A stretch of DNA of 5,174 nt from Planctomycetota bacterium (GTDB lineage Bacteria; Planctomycetota; SKW154). The notes below the pieces were generated by a model. That model saw nothing but the letters and a program-made list of their open reading frames with translations. It searched no databases and had not been told where the DNA came from. The stretch spans positions 1,471 to 6,644 of the forward strand of contig JAOAAR010000109.1 in assembly GCA_026418755.1 (NCBI GenBank), in the 5' to 3' direction. Position numbers and translations under genes: made by a program. Positions 1 through 5,174 of the stretch are shown here, in pieces. Numbering within the stretch: the stretch's first letter is position 1; each line of letters starts with the position of its first letter.

Positions 1-960
1 TGGGTGAAGGAAGACGGCTCCCCAGGACTTCTTCAAATGTTTTACAATGTTGGAATCATTACTGATGTGTTTCCCTGCCTCATTTTCATCGGAATTGGCG
101 CAATGATTGATTTCACTCCCCTTCTTGCAAACCCTTTGATGCTTCTCTTCGGTGCCGCAGGACAGTTCGGAATCTTCCTCACAGTCATTTTTGCTCTTCA
201 AGCAGGATTCACCCGTCTGGAATCCTGCGCCATTGGAGTCATAGGTGCCTGCGACGGCCCTACCGCAATCTATGTGACTGCCCATTACGCTAAACATCTT
301 CTCGCTCCCGTCTCCGTTGCAGCATACTCGTATATGTCAATGGTCCCTATCCTCCAACCCCCAATAATGCGACTACTCACAACAAAAAGGGAGCGTGAGA
401 CGATAATGCCCACAGCAGGATACAAAGTCTCCCGCACCACAAAACTGCTTTTTCCTATAATAGTTACACTCATCGCCAGTCTTGTTGCTCCATTATGCGC
501 ACCGCTCATCGGGCTCCTTATGCTTGGCAACTTCTTAAGAGAATCCGGAGTCGTAGAACGCCTCTCCCAATCTGCTCAAAATGAAATTACCAACATCGTT
601 ACTCTGTTTTTGGGCATCACAATCGGCTCAACAATGCAGGGAAAAGAGTTTTTAAAACCCGATACGCTTTTGGTCTTCGCTTTCGGGCTGGTCGCTATCT
701 CGCTCGATACTGTTGCAGGTGTCCTTCTTGGCAAACTGATGTACCTATTGAGTAGAGGAAAAATCAATCCGCTTATCGGAGCAGCAGGCATCTCGGCTTT
801 CCCAATGTCTTCGCGAGTCGTTCAGATTGAGGGGCAGAAGGCGAACAAAAAGAGCATTCTCCTTATGTATGCGGTCGGAGCGAACGCGGGAGGGCAGATT
901 GGCTCTGTGATTGCCGCAGGCGTAATGCTTTCCGTGCTTCGGAGTATAGGTGCTGCATAA
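1..960 (+). CDS. oadB: Sodium-pumping decarboxylase beta subunit, OadB/MmdB/GcdB family (5' end missing)
   Basis: This is the integral membrane subunit of a biotin-dependent decarboxylase sodium pump. It decarboxylates carboxybiotin delivered by the alpha/gamma subunits and couples this to Na+ export. The reading frame is open to base 1, so the GTG at 4 is not a credible start; compared with the 433-residue Klebsiella OadB, about 118 residues are missing. Counting from that GTG, residues that the Klebsiella mutagenesis literature marks as important are present (from memory): Asp84 in GACDGPT (D203), Tyr110 (Y229), Asn255/Gly259/Ser264 in the NPLIGAAGIS segment (N373/G377/S382) and Arg271 (R389). 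Other family signatures are IGIGAMIDF, PILQPPIM, LGNFLRESGVVERL and NIVTLFLG. Several hydrophobic helices run the whole length. The substrate (oxaloacetate, methylmalonyl-CoA or glutaconyl-CoA) cannot be decided from this subunit, so the symbol is provisional. Partner subunits would be expected upstream, outside the window. The gene stops 17 nt from the convergent recombinase gene, with no terminator between them. Confidence 0.93.
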   Translation, partial: WVKEDGSPGLLQMFYNVGIITDVFPCLIFIGIGAMIDFTPLLANPLMLLFGAAGQFGIFLTVIFALQAGFTRLESCAIGVIGACDGPTAIYVTAHYAKHLLAPVSVAAYSYMSMVPILQPPIMRLLTTKRERETIMPTAGYKVSRTTKLLFPIIVTLIASLVAPLCAPLIGLLMLGNFLRESGVVERLSQSAQNEITNIVTLFLGITIGSTMQGKEFLKPDTLLVFAFGLVAISLDTVAGVLLGKLMYLLSRGKINPLIGAAGISAFPMSSRVVQIEGQKANKKSILLMYAVGANAGGQIGSVIAAGVMLSVLRSIGAA

Positions 961-977
961 ATTATCAAGAGGGAAGT

Positions 978-1883
978 TCAAGGTCTCGGATGGTAACGGC
1001 TGTGCAACTCTTTTAATCTCTGGACATTTATGTGAGTGTAAATTTGTGTTGTTGTGACGGATGCGTGTCCGAGCATCTCTTGAACGGCCCGCAAGTCAGC
1101 GCCTCGTGTGAGAAGATGAGTCGCAAAACAATGGCGCAAAGTGTGTGGTGATACGCAAACCTCTGTGTCGGCTCTTGCAGCATATCTTTTCACTATTCTG
1201 AAAATGTCGACTCTCCGTAGTCTCTTGCCTGTTCGGGAAAGAAAAAGCGCTCTTGAGGAATCATGGCGGCAAAATATTGGGCGAAAGCGCCGAATATAGT
1301 GGTCTAACGAATTCAAAGCATGAGAGCCAAGAGGTACTATCCTCTCTTTATCGCCCTTACCACGGCAGCGCAAATGCCCAGAGTCGAAGTCCACATCTCC
1401 GATATCAAGGTTTGCAACCTCTGAGGCACGTAATCCTGTAGCATAGAGAAGTTCAAGCCAAGCAGCATCCCGAGCGCCTCTCGGGTTCGAGCGGTCGGGA
1501 GCGCTCAAAATTTTTTCAACTTCATCTTCTTTTAAAAACCTCGGTAGATGGCGCATTATGGAGGGTCCGTTTATCGTGTCCGTGAAATCTTCCTTGAGCA
1601 TCCTCTCATAGATGAGAAACTTTGCGAAGGTGCGGAGAGTAGATGCACGCCTTGCCACACTCGACGCAGAGAAACCCGACTTCACCTCGTTTTGCAAAAA
1701 TTCAGAGACCAGATTCGATTTCAGTTTTGTGATGTCTTGAACCTTTTTGTCGTTCAAAAACTCAAAAAATCGGCTGATGTCTCGCCTGTATCCGTCTATA
1801 GTGTTCGGAGACGCTCCTATCTCAAACTTCAGATACTCTATGAACCGCTCTTTCAGTTCAGACATTCCGTTTTCCAACTTCAT
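978..1883 (-). CDS. xerD: Xer-type tyrosine recombinase, XerD-like
   Basis: This 301-residue site-specific recombinase of the XerC/XerD family would act on dif sites to resolve chromosome dimers at division. The N-terminal SAM-like core-binding domain covers about residues 8-95 (FIEYLKFE, NTIDGYRRDI). The catalytic domain covers about 113-301. The full active-site set is visible: Arg152 (ATGLRASE), Lys176 (RGKGDKER), His247 and Arg250 (PHTLRH), His273 (LGHAS) and the nucleophile Tyr282 (TTQIYTH). The VPLG segment, the HLPRFLKEDEVEKIL linker and the LKELHSRYHPRP tail look more like XerD than XerC, but one gene cannot settle this and it may be the only Xer present. The start at 1883 was chosen because AAGGA lies 7 nt upstream and the resulting length matches the family. 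An in-frame ATG at 1925 has no ribosome site and would add 14 residues. A third in-frame ATG at 1865 is possible but has a weaker site. No neighbouring gene suggests an integron or phage. Confidence 0.93.
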   Translation of the reverse strand: MKLENGMSELKERFIEYLKFEIGASPNTIDGYRRDISRFFEFLNDKKVQDITKLKSNLVSEFLQNEVKSGFSASSVARRASTLRTFAKFLIYERMLKEDFTDTINGPSIMRHLPRFLKEDEVEKILSAPDRSNPRGARDAAWLELLYATGLRASEVANLDIGDVDFDSGHLRCRGKGDKERIVPLGSHALNSLDHYIRRFRPIFCRHDSSRALFLSRTGKRLRRVDIFRIVKRYAARADTEVCVSPHTLRHCFATHLLTRGADLRAVQEMLGHASVTTTQIYTHINVQRLKELHSRYHPRP

Positions 1884-1890
1884 TCTCACT

Positions 1891-1895
1891 TCCTT
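1891..1895 (-). promoter_or_regulatory. Ribosome binding site of the Xer recombinase
   Basis: AAGGA on the minus strand lies 7 nt before the ATG at 1883. It decides the start: the upstream in-frame ATG at 1925 is preceded by ACCTGTT, which is not a Shine-Dalgarno sequence. Confidence 0.7.
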
Positions 1896-2004
1896 AAAGA
1901 CTTCCTCTATTATCATTTCGCACATAACAGGTAAATGATTTAGAAGAAAAGCACTCTCAAAATTAAAGAAATTTAAGTCCTAAAACCCATTTAGACGAAA
2001 CGGT

Positions 2005-2033
2005 TTGATAGCAACAGACTAAAAAGTTAAGAT
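2005..2033 (+). promoter_or_regulatory. Candidate sigma70-type promoter of the flippase-like gene
   Basis: TTGATA (2005-2010, five of six match the -35 consensus) is followed after exactly 17 nt by TAAGAT (2028-2033, four of six match the -10 consensus). A transcript starting near 2040 would have a leader of about 40 nt before the GTG start at 2080. It lies in the AT-rich 196-nt region between the divergent recombinase and flippase-like genes. No operator palindrome is evident, and I could not pick a convincing promoter for the recombinase on the other strand. Confidence 0.45.
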
Positions 2034-2079
2034 TAACCCTATAGCCAGGTTTAAAATCTCTTTTAGAACGGGAGACAGT

Positions 2080-3066
2080 GTGGAAGAAAGCAGAAAGCGA
2101 GAAAAGAGGAAGAAGAGAATCTTATCGTGGCTTTTTAGAGTTGCTGTTGCTGCGGGGTTTCTCTTTTATCTCATCTTCTCGGGAAGACTGGATCTTCGCA
2201 TCTTTTTTGAGCGCGAGATTCGTCTTGAATTCGTCGCCTTTGCTCTACTCCTTTACACTCTGACGAATATAAAAGGAATAATCAGATGGCAGATTCTGCT
2301 TAAAGCAGTGAATGTGAAATTGAGTTTTTTCTCTGCCCTGCGGCTCACCTATGTGGGAAACATATTCAGTATAATGCTACCTGGTGTGGTAGGGGGTGAC
2401 GCTGTCAAAGCGCTCATCCTCCACCGTGAAAAAGGAGAAAGGTTTTCCGTTGCTCTTACATCCGCGTTAGGCGACCGTGTTCTCGGAACGCTCGCTATGT
2501 TGGCAGTCATTCTTTTTGTTGCTCCCTTCCTTCATATTTCATCGGTCAAGTCTCAAACTCTTACACTCATCACCATCTTTTTCACCATCTTTACTGCCTC
2601 TTTCCTCCTGTTTCTGTTTGCTCCGTGGATAGAGGAACCGTTAAAACGCCTTTTCGTCCGCCTGCCGTGGCGCAGATTCTCTCTTCGCGTTCTTTTTGCT
2701 TCATTCAAACTCCGTCGGCGGTTTCTTCACTCCCTGTTTGCGTTCCTCCTCTCCATTCCAGCACACCTCCTCTCTGTTATAGCCGTCTTTTTCCTACTTA
2801 AAGCGATAAGCCTTGATGCGCCTTTTCTGCCGCTCACCTATGCTGTCTTAGTTGCGCTCTTATTGGAAGCAATCCCTATTTCAATTGCAGGTCTCGGAGT
2901 CGGAGAACAGGCTTTCGACTGGCTTTTCTCCCTTCTGTTTGTCGGAGAAGTCTCTGTAATCGGGGCGGAAGTGGCACTTCTTATGCATATCACCCGTATC
3001 GCATCATCCGTACCGGGGCTATTTTTCCTCTTCTGGAAGGAAAAGAAAGAACCTCAGGAATTGTAA
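2080..3066 (+). CDS. Flippase-like integral membrane protein, LPG_synthase_TM/UPF0104 family
   Basis: This 328-residue polytopic inner-membrane protein is related to the membrane domain of MprF (lysylphosphatidylglycerol synthase/flippase) and to the AglD-like UPF0104 proteins. Known or presumed members move or modify lipid-linked compounds, but the substrate here cannot be told. The N-terminus is strongly basic (residues 5-13), then a first helix at about 15-34. Family motifs are visible: Arg69-Trp70; LPG at 100-102 followed by GGD at 105-107; Asp132-Arg133; and the C-terminal PISIAGLGVGE near 266-276. Hydrophobic segments lie roughly at 50-68, 83-103, 135-151, 161-181, 214-242, 248-270, 281-304 and 308-319. 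There is no fused aminoacyl-transferase domain, so it is not a full MprF. Two GTG codons overlap at 2078 and 2080; only the frame from 2080 stays open, and GGGAG at 2070-2074 sits 5 nt before it. It appears to be a single-gene unit with its own promoter, convergent with the tRNA-Glu. Confidence 0.85.
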   Translation: MEESRKREKRKKRILSWLFRVAVAAGFLFYLIFSGRLDLRIFFEREIRLEFVAFALLLYTLTNIKGIIRWQILLKAVNVKLSFFSALRLTYVGNIFSIMLPGVVGGDAVKALILHREKGERFSVALTSALGDRVLGTLAMLAVILFVAPFLHISSVKSQTLTLITIFFTIFTASFLLFLFAPWIEEPLKRLFVRLPWRRFSLRVLFASFKLRRRFLHSLFAFLLSIPAHLLSVIAVFFLLKAISLDAPFLPLTYAVLVALLLEAIPISIAGLGVGEQAFDWLFSLLFVGEVSVIGAEVALLMHITRIASSVPGLFFLFWKEKKEPQEL

Positions 3067-3084
3067 ACCTCGCTTGAGAAAGAG

Positions 3085-3156
3085 TGACCCCGACGGGATT
3101 CGAACCCGCGCTTCGGGCTTGAAAGGCCCGTGTCCTAACCCTTAGACGACGGGGTC
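3085..3156 (-). tRNA. tRNA-Glu (anticodon TTC)
   Basis: A complete 72-nt cloverleaf can be drawn on the minus strand. The acceptor stem GACCCCG/CGGGGTC pairs at all seven positions. The D arm has stem GTCT/GGAC, the anticodon stem is CGGGC/GCCCG with loop CTTTCAA, and the anticodon TTC lies at 3121-3123. The variable loop has four nt, and the T arm is GCGGG-TTCGAAT-CCCGT with one G-T pair. The discriminator is A and no CCA follows, so the end must be added by CCA-adding enzyme. The gene starts 11 nt after the stop of the coiled-coil gene on the same strand and may be processed from its transcript. No clear intrinsic terminator follows it. Confidence 0.96.
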
Positions 3157-3167
3157 ACAAAATAATC

Positions 3168-3584
3168 TCAGTAATCCGTTTCTTCCCTCTTCGGCGGCAA
3201 AGCGATATTGCCCCTTTTCTCTCGCCCTTGAACCTGAAGTTGTTGAGAAATTTTCTCTGTTGCCATTTTCAGTGCTTCTATTTCTTTAACAATCGCTACC
3301 AAATTCGCTTCCAGTCGCTCGATTCGAGCCAGAAGAGTCTGTTCTTCTTTCATCTCCATATGGCTCATCATTTCGATTTCGCCCTGTATTTTGCCAAAGG
3401 TTACCATCATCCTCTCTTCTATCTCTTTCACCTTATTTTCGACATTTTTGAGCGAAAGGTTTACCTCGTCCTTCACAAGAGTCCTGATTCTCTTTAGACG
3501 CGTCTCCAAAGCATCCTCAACCATTTCGCAGACAAGTTTATCCGCTGGCATAAACCCTATCTTCCCTTTTCGCTCCTTTACCAC
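3168..3584 (-). CDS. Coiled-coil protein of unknown function
   Basis: I do not recognise this 138-residue protein. It is highly charged and has no signal peptide or membrane segment, so it is probably cytoplasmic. Hydrophobic residues fall in clean heptad a/d positions in two stretches: 41, 45, 48, 52, 55, 59, and 88, 91, 95, 98, 102, 105, 112, 116. A Met-rich interruption lies near 72-78. This predicts a long, possibly oligomeric, two-part coiled coil, with a basic N-terminus and a polar tail ending KREETDY. The GTG at 3584 is preferred because AAGGA lies 9 nt upstream. An in-frame ATG at 3551 (127 residues, starting MPADK) is a reasonable alternative. A candidate promoter lies just upstream and tRNA-Glu starts 11 nt downstream, so the two may be co-transcribed. 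The sequence gives no basis for a functional name. Coding status is supported by the ribosome site and the regular heptads. Confidence 0.72.
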   Translation of the reverse strand: MVKERKGKIGFMPADKLVCEMVEDALETRLKRIRTLVKDEVNLSLKNVENKVKEIEERMMVTFGKIQGEIEMMSHMEMKEEQTLLARIERLEANLVAIVKEIEALKMATEKISQQLQVQGREKRGNIALPPKREETDY

Positions 3585-3593
3585 TTCTACGCT

Positions 3594-3598
3594 TCCTT
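3594..3598 (-). promoter_or_regulatory. Ribosome binding site of the coiled-coil gene
   Basis: AAGGA on the minus strand lies 9 nt before the GTG at 3584. It favours this start over the in-frame ATG at 3551, which has only a loosely placed purine-rich stretch in front of it. Confidence 0.5.
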
Positions 3599-3615
3599 AC
3601 AAGACCGTTTTGTAC

Positions 3616-3645
3616 AATATATATTAAACTATTAAACAGTGTTTA
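3616..3645 (-). promoter_or_regulatory. Candidate promoter for the coiled-coil gene and tRNA-Glu
   Basis: On the minus strand, TAAACA (3640-3645, four of six match -35) is followed after 18 nt by TATATT (3616-3621, five of six match -10). Transcription would begin near 3608, giving a leader of about 24 nt before the GTG at 3584. It is the most AT-rich part of the 154-nt gap after the lipoprotein gene. A tandem 8-nt repeat (3623-3638) falls in the spacer. Such sequences also arise by chance in AT-rich DNA, so this is tentative. Confidence 0.3.
3623..3638. repeat. Tandem 8-nt direct repeat in the promoter spacer
   Basis: ATTAAACT is followed directly by ATTAAACA, two copies differing only in the last base. 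On the minus strand they read TGTTTAAT-AGTTTAAT, inside the spacer of the candidate promoter. They could be a protein site or simply AT-rich coincidence. Confidence 0.35.
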
Positions 3646-3738
3646 TAGACGCAAAAAACGGATTAGCATCACAAAAAAGTTTCAGATTCTCTTCCTGCAG
3701 ACGATTGTTTATTGAGCAGCCTCGTCAGAAATACAGAG

Positions 3739-4251
3739 TTATCTGCCTGTGCCTCTACATTGCGGACAAGTGACTCTTCCGTTGCCGCAATGGGTGCATC
3801 GAGCCACCTGAGAGAATCTACCCCTTCCGCCACAACTCCTGCAGGTGAAGTGGCCACTGCCTCTACAAGTGGTGCAAGGAAAATTGCCTCTGCCTGCGCA
3901 GTCTCTGCATTGGACTTTGACATTAACTTTCCTGCCGAAGTCGAATTCGACGATGGTGCCTGCTCCACGGCAAGTAGCACAGGCGATAGAACCCCTACCT
4001 CCACACTGGTTACAAGCAACATTCCCACTACCCCGACAGGCGGAACAGTAAGTCACCATCTCCACGCTGCCTCTTCCTTTGCAGACACCGCAGGCAACTG
4101 TTCTTGCTCCTCCGCACATATGGCATACGCTCGGTGGTGGCGCTGGCGGCGGGGGGGGAACTTCTCCTCTTACTGTGATTGTTACAGGTCCTCGACAAGA
4201 ACTGAAAAGAAGAAGTGAGACACAGAAGCAGATTAGTTTTGCAACTTTCAT
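3739..4251 (-). CDS. Lipoprotein with ten DnaJ-type CxxCxGxG zinc knuckles
   Basis: This 170-residue protein starts with a lipoprotein signal (basic start, hydrophobic residues 6-16, lipobox LFSSC with lipidated Cys19). A short segment and a proline linker (32-40) follow, then a cysteine-rich domain filling residues 43-169. Ten CxxC pairs begin at 43, 54, 69, 80, 91, 115, 126, 137, 152 and 162, most followed by GxG, the signature of the DnaJ central zinc domain. There is no J domain or DnaJ C-terminal domain, so it is not a DnaJ co-chaperone. DnaJ has four such motifs binding two zinc ions; ten would allow five. The lipobox implies a location outside the cytoplasm on a membrane, which is unusual for this fold. 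The partner and function are unknown; binding of unfolded protein, or a metal or redox role, is only a guess. The start is secured by AGGAGG at 4258-4263, 6 nt before the ATG. It lies 23 nt after fabD and is probably co-transcribed with it. Confidence 0.85.
   Translation of the reverse strand: MKVAKLICFCVSLLLFSSCRGPVTITVRGEVPPPPPAPPPSVCHMCGGARTVACGVCKGRGSVEMVTYCSACRGSGNVACNQCGGRGSIACATCRGAGTIVEFDFGRKVNVKVQCRDCAGRGNFPCTTCRGSGHFTCRSCGGRGRFSQVARCTHCGNGRVTCPQCRGTGR
4151..4158. repeat. Homopolymer tract of eight G (C8 in the lipoprotein coding strand)
   Basis: Eight G on the plus strand encode part of the proline linker (codons 32-34) between the lipobox and the zinc domain. Translating by hand, loss or gain of one base leads to a stop (TGA or TAG) within about 35-45 codons, before most zinc knuckles. 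The assembled frame is intact. Confidence 0.9.
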
Positions 4252-4274
4252 CTCTACCCTCCTATTTTTACCCC

Positions 4275-5157
4275 TTATTTTTTAAAAGAGTCATTCGCCA
4301 GAAATGCACGGGTCACTACATCTTTCTCCATTTTCTTGATTATACCGCTTAAGACTGTGCCAGGACCAAACTCGAAGAATGTTCGCACTCCTGTGTCGAG
4401 AATCTTCTGCATCGTTTGAGACCACCTCACTGGATGGTCTACTTGAAGTTTGAGGTTCTCTTTTATTTTATCCGGCTCAGACTCAAAATCGCCCGTGACA
4501 TTGGAGAGGAATTTGACATTCGGCTTTTTGAGAGGAGCAGAATCTATGAACGGAATCAGCCGCTTGGCAGCAGAACTCATAAGAGGTGAATGGAATGCAC
4601 CTGCGACTGCAAGTCTCACGACTCGCGCTGCTCCTGCTTCTTTTGCCGCTGCCTCAAACCGTTCCAGTGCGCTCAAATCTCCCGATACAGCAACCTGAGT
4701 TGGAGAGTTATAATTCGCTGCAACGAGGACTCCGCCTTTTCGAGTCTCCTCGACCAATTCTTCTACCTGCTTATGCTCGAGTCCGATGACGGAAACCATA
4801 CCCGAAGGGGATTTTTCACACGCCTGCTGCATAAAGATTCCCCGATGGTGGACGATTCTTAAGGCGTCAATGAAGGAAAGGGAACCAGCGAACACTAGCG
4901 CTGTATATTCACCCAGAGAAAGCCCGCAGGTAGCGGCTATCTCGTAACCGTCCAAAACCCCTTTATAGCGTGCCACCTCGGCCACTGCAATGCTCGTGAT
5001 GAAAATGGCTAACTGTGATTTGTCCGTTTTTGTCAATTCCTCCATCGGTCCTTCAAAGCAGATTTTTGAGATGGAAAAACCCAAGAACTCATCTGCTTGG
5101 TCGTAGATCTCTTTGACAAAATAGTAGTTACGATACAAATCCTGCCCCATTCCAACT
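4275..5157 (-). CDS. fabD: Malonyl-CoA:ACP transacylase FabD (N-terminal codons missing)
   Basis: FabD moves malonyl groups from CoA to acyl carrier protein in the cytoplasm, supplying the extender for type II fatty acid synthesis. The nucleophile elbow is GLSLGEY with Ser codon at 4917-4919; it has Leu where many FabD have His (GHSLGEY), a familiar variant. Other expected elements, in order, are VGMGQDLY near the N-terminus, the substrate-carboxylate Arg in HHRGIFMQQA, the catalytic His in AGAFHSPLM, the Gln of KLQVDHPVRW and the C-terminal GPGTVLSG. About 14 N-terminal residues, including the usual FPGQGSQ, are lost at the contig edge. The frame continues to an ATG at 5172-5174, but its first residues (MCIRD plus most of the next codon) are translated adapter, so that is not the real start. 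Genuine sequence ends at 5157. The usual fab neighbours (fabH, fabG, acpP) are not seen; downstream is the zinc-knuckle lipoprotein. Confidence 0.95.
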
Positions 5158-5174
5158 CTGTCTCTTATACACAT
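5158..5174. other. Nextera transposase adapter remnant (sequencing artefact)
   Basis: CTGTCTCTTATACACAT is 17 of the 19 bases of the reverse-complemented Tn5 mosaic end used in Nextera libraries. It sits exactly at the right edge. Read on the minus strand it gives the residues MCIRD(R), a tell-tale false N-terminus seen in metagenome proteins. It is not part of the organism's genome. Confidence 0.97.

Noticed and set aside
1884..1925. Longer start for the Xer recombinase at the ATG at 1925
   Set aside because: There is no Shine-Dalgarno sequence before it. The ATG at 1883 has AAGGA at 7 nt and gives the normal family length.
2078..2263. Small open frame from the GTG at 2078 overlapping the flippase-like gene
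   Set aside because: It stops after 61 codons and is a frame shadow. The frame from 2080 carries all the family motifs.
3085..3156. tRNA-Glu as an attachment site of an integrated element, given a tyrosine recombinase nearby
   Set aside because: I found no second copy of the tRNA 3' end in the window, the recombinase is of housekeeping Xer type, and the intervening gene is not mobile-element cargo.
3608..3636. A TACAA-TATATA-TTAAAC stretch reminiscent of a dif recombination site
   Set aside because: The centre resembles known dif sites, but the right arm matches the XerD half-site (TTATGT-type) at only about four of eleven positions. The AT-rich promoter region explains it better.
3695..3730. 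Imperfect hairpin (GACGA/TCGTC with bulged extension) just after the lipoprotein stop, as a terminator
   Set aside because: The core stem is only five pairs with a 17-nt loop, and the nearest T run on the minus strand (3673-3678) is about 20 nt further on. It is not a convincing intrinsic terminator.
3712..4218. 168-codon open frame on the plus strand opposite the lipoprotein gene
   Set aside because: It is an antisense shadow of the repetitive Cys/Gly codons. Its Ser/Thr/Ala-rich product has no recognisable motif, whereas the minus strand has a perfect ribosome site, a lipobox and ordered zinc motifs.

Overview
The window looks like a metagenome-assembled contig from an uncultured bacterium, probably with a Gram-negative-type envelope. 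The support for this is bacterial gene structure with Shine-Dalgarno sites, GTG as well as ATG starts, a lipoprotein with an N-terminal lipobox, and a bacterial tRNA-Glu with no encoded CCA. The last 17 bases are Nextera transposase adapter, not genome. I cannot place the organism in a phylum with confidence.

Left part (1-2079). The window opens inside a membrane subunit of a sodium-pumping decarboxylase (OadB/MmdB/GcdB family, plus strand), whose known functional residues are retained. It converges with a complete Xer-type tyrosine recombinase (minus strand, XerD-like). A 196-nt region then separates the recombinase from the next, divergent gene. It holds the recombinase ribosome site and a good sigma70-like promoter for the rightward gene.

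Middle (2080-3156). A polytopic membrane protein of the LPG_synthase_TM/UPF0104 flippase-like family is on the plus strand. It converges with a minus-strand tRNA-Glu(TTC).

Right part (3168-5157, all minus strand). In transcription order this holds fabD (malonyl-CoA:ACP transacylase, 5' end cut by the contig edge), then 23 nt later a small Cys-rich lipoprotein, then a 154-nt gap with a possible promoter, then a coiled-coil protein of unknown function, then tRNA-Glu only 11 nt after its stop. fabD and the lipoprotein probably share a transcript, and the coiled-coil gene and the tRNA may share another.

The most unusual item is the lipoprotein. It carries ten CxxC(xGxG) knuckles like those of the DnaJ cysteine-rich domain. 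Their spacing is almost mirror-symmetric around a central hairpin, which suggests a rod with up to five stacked zinc sites anchored outside the cytoplasm. A C8 tract lies in its linker, where a one-base slip either way would remove the zinc domain. The rest is mostly housekeeping (fatty acid synthesis, chromosome dimer resolution, tRNA, sodium bioenergetics). I see no CRISPR array, insertion sequence or obvious defence system.
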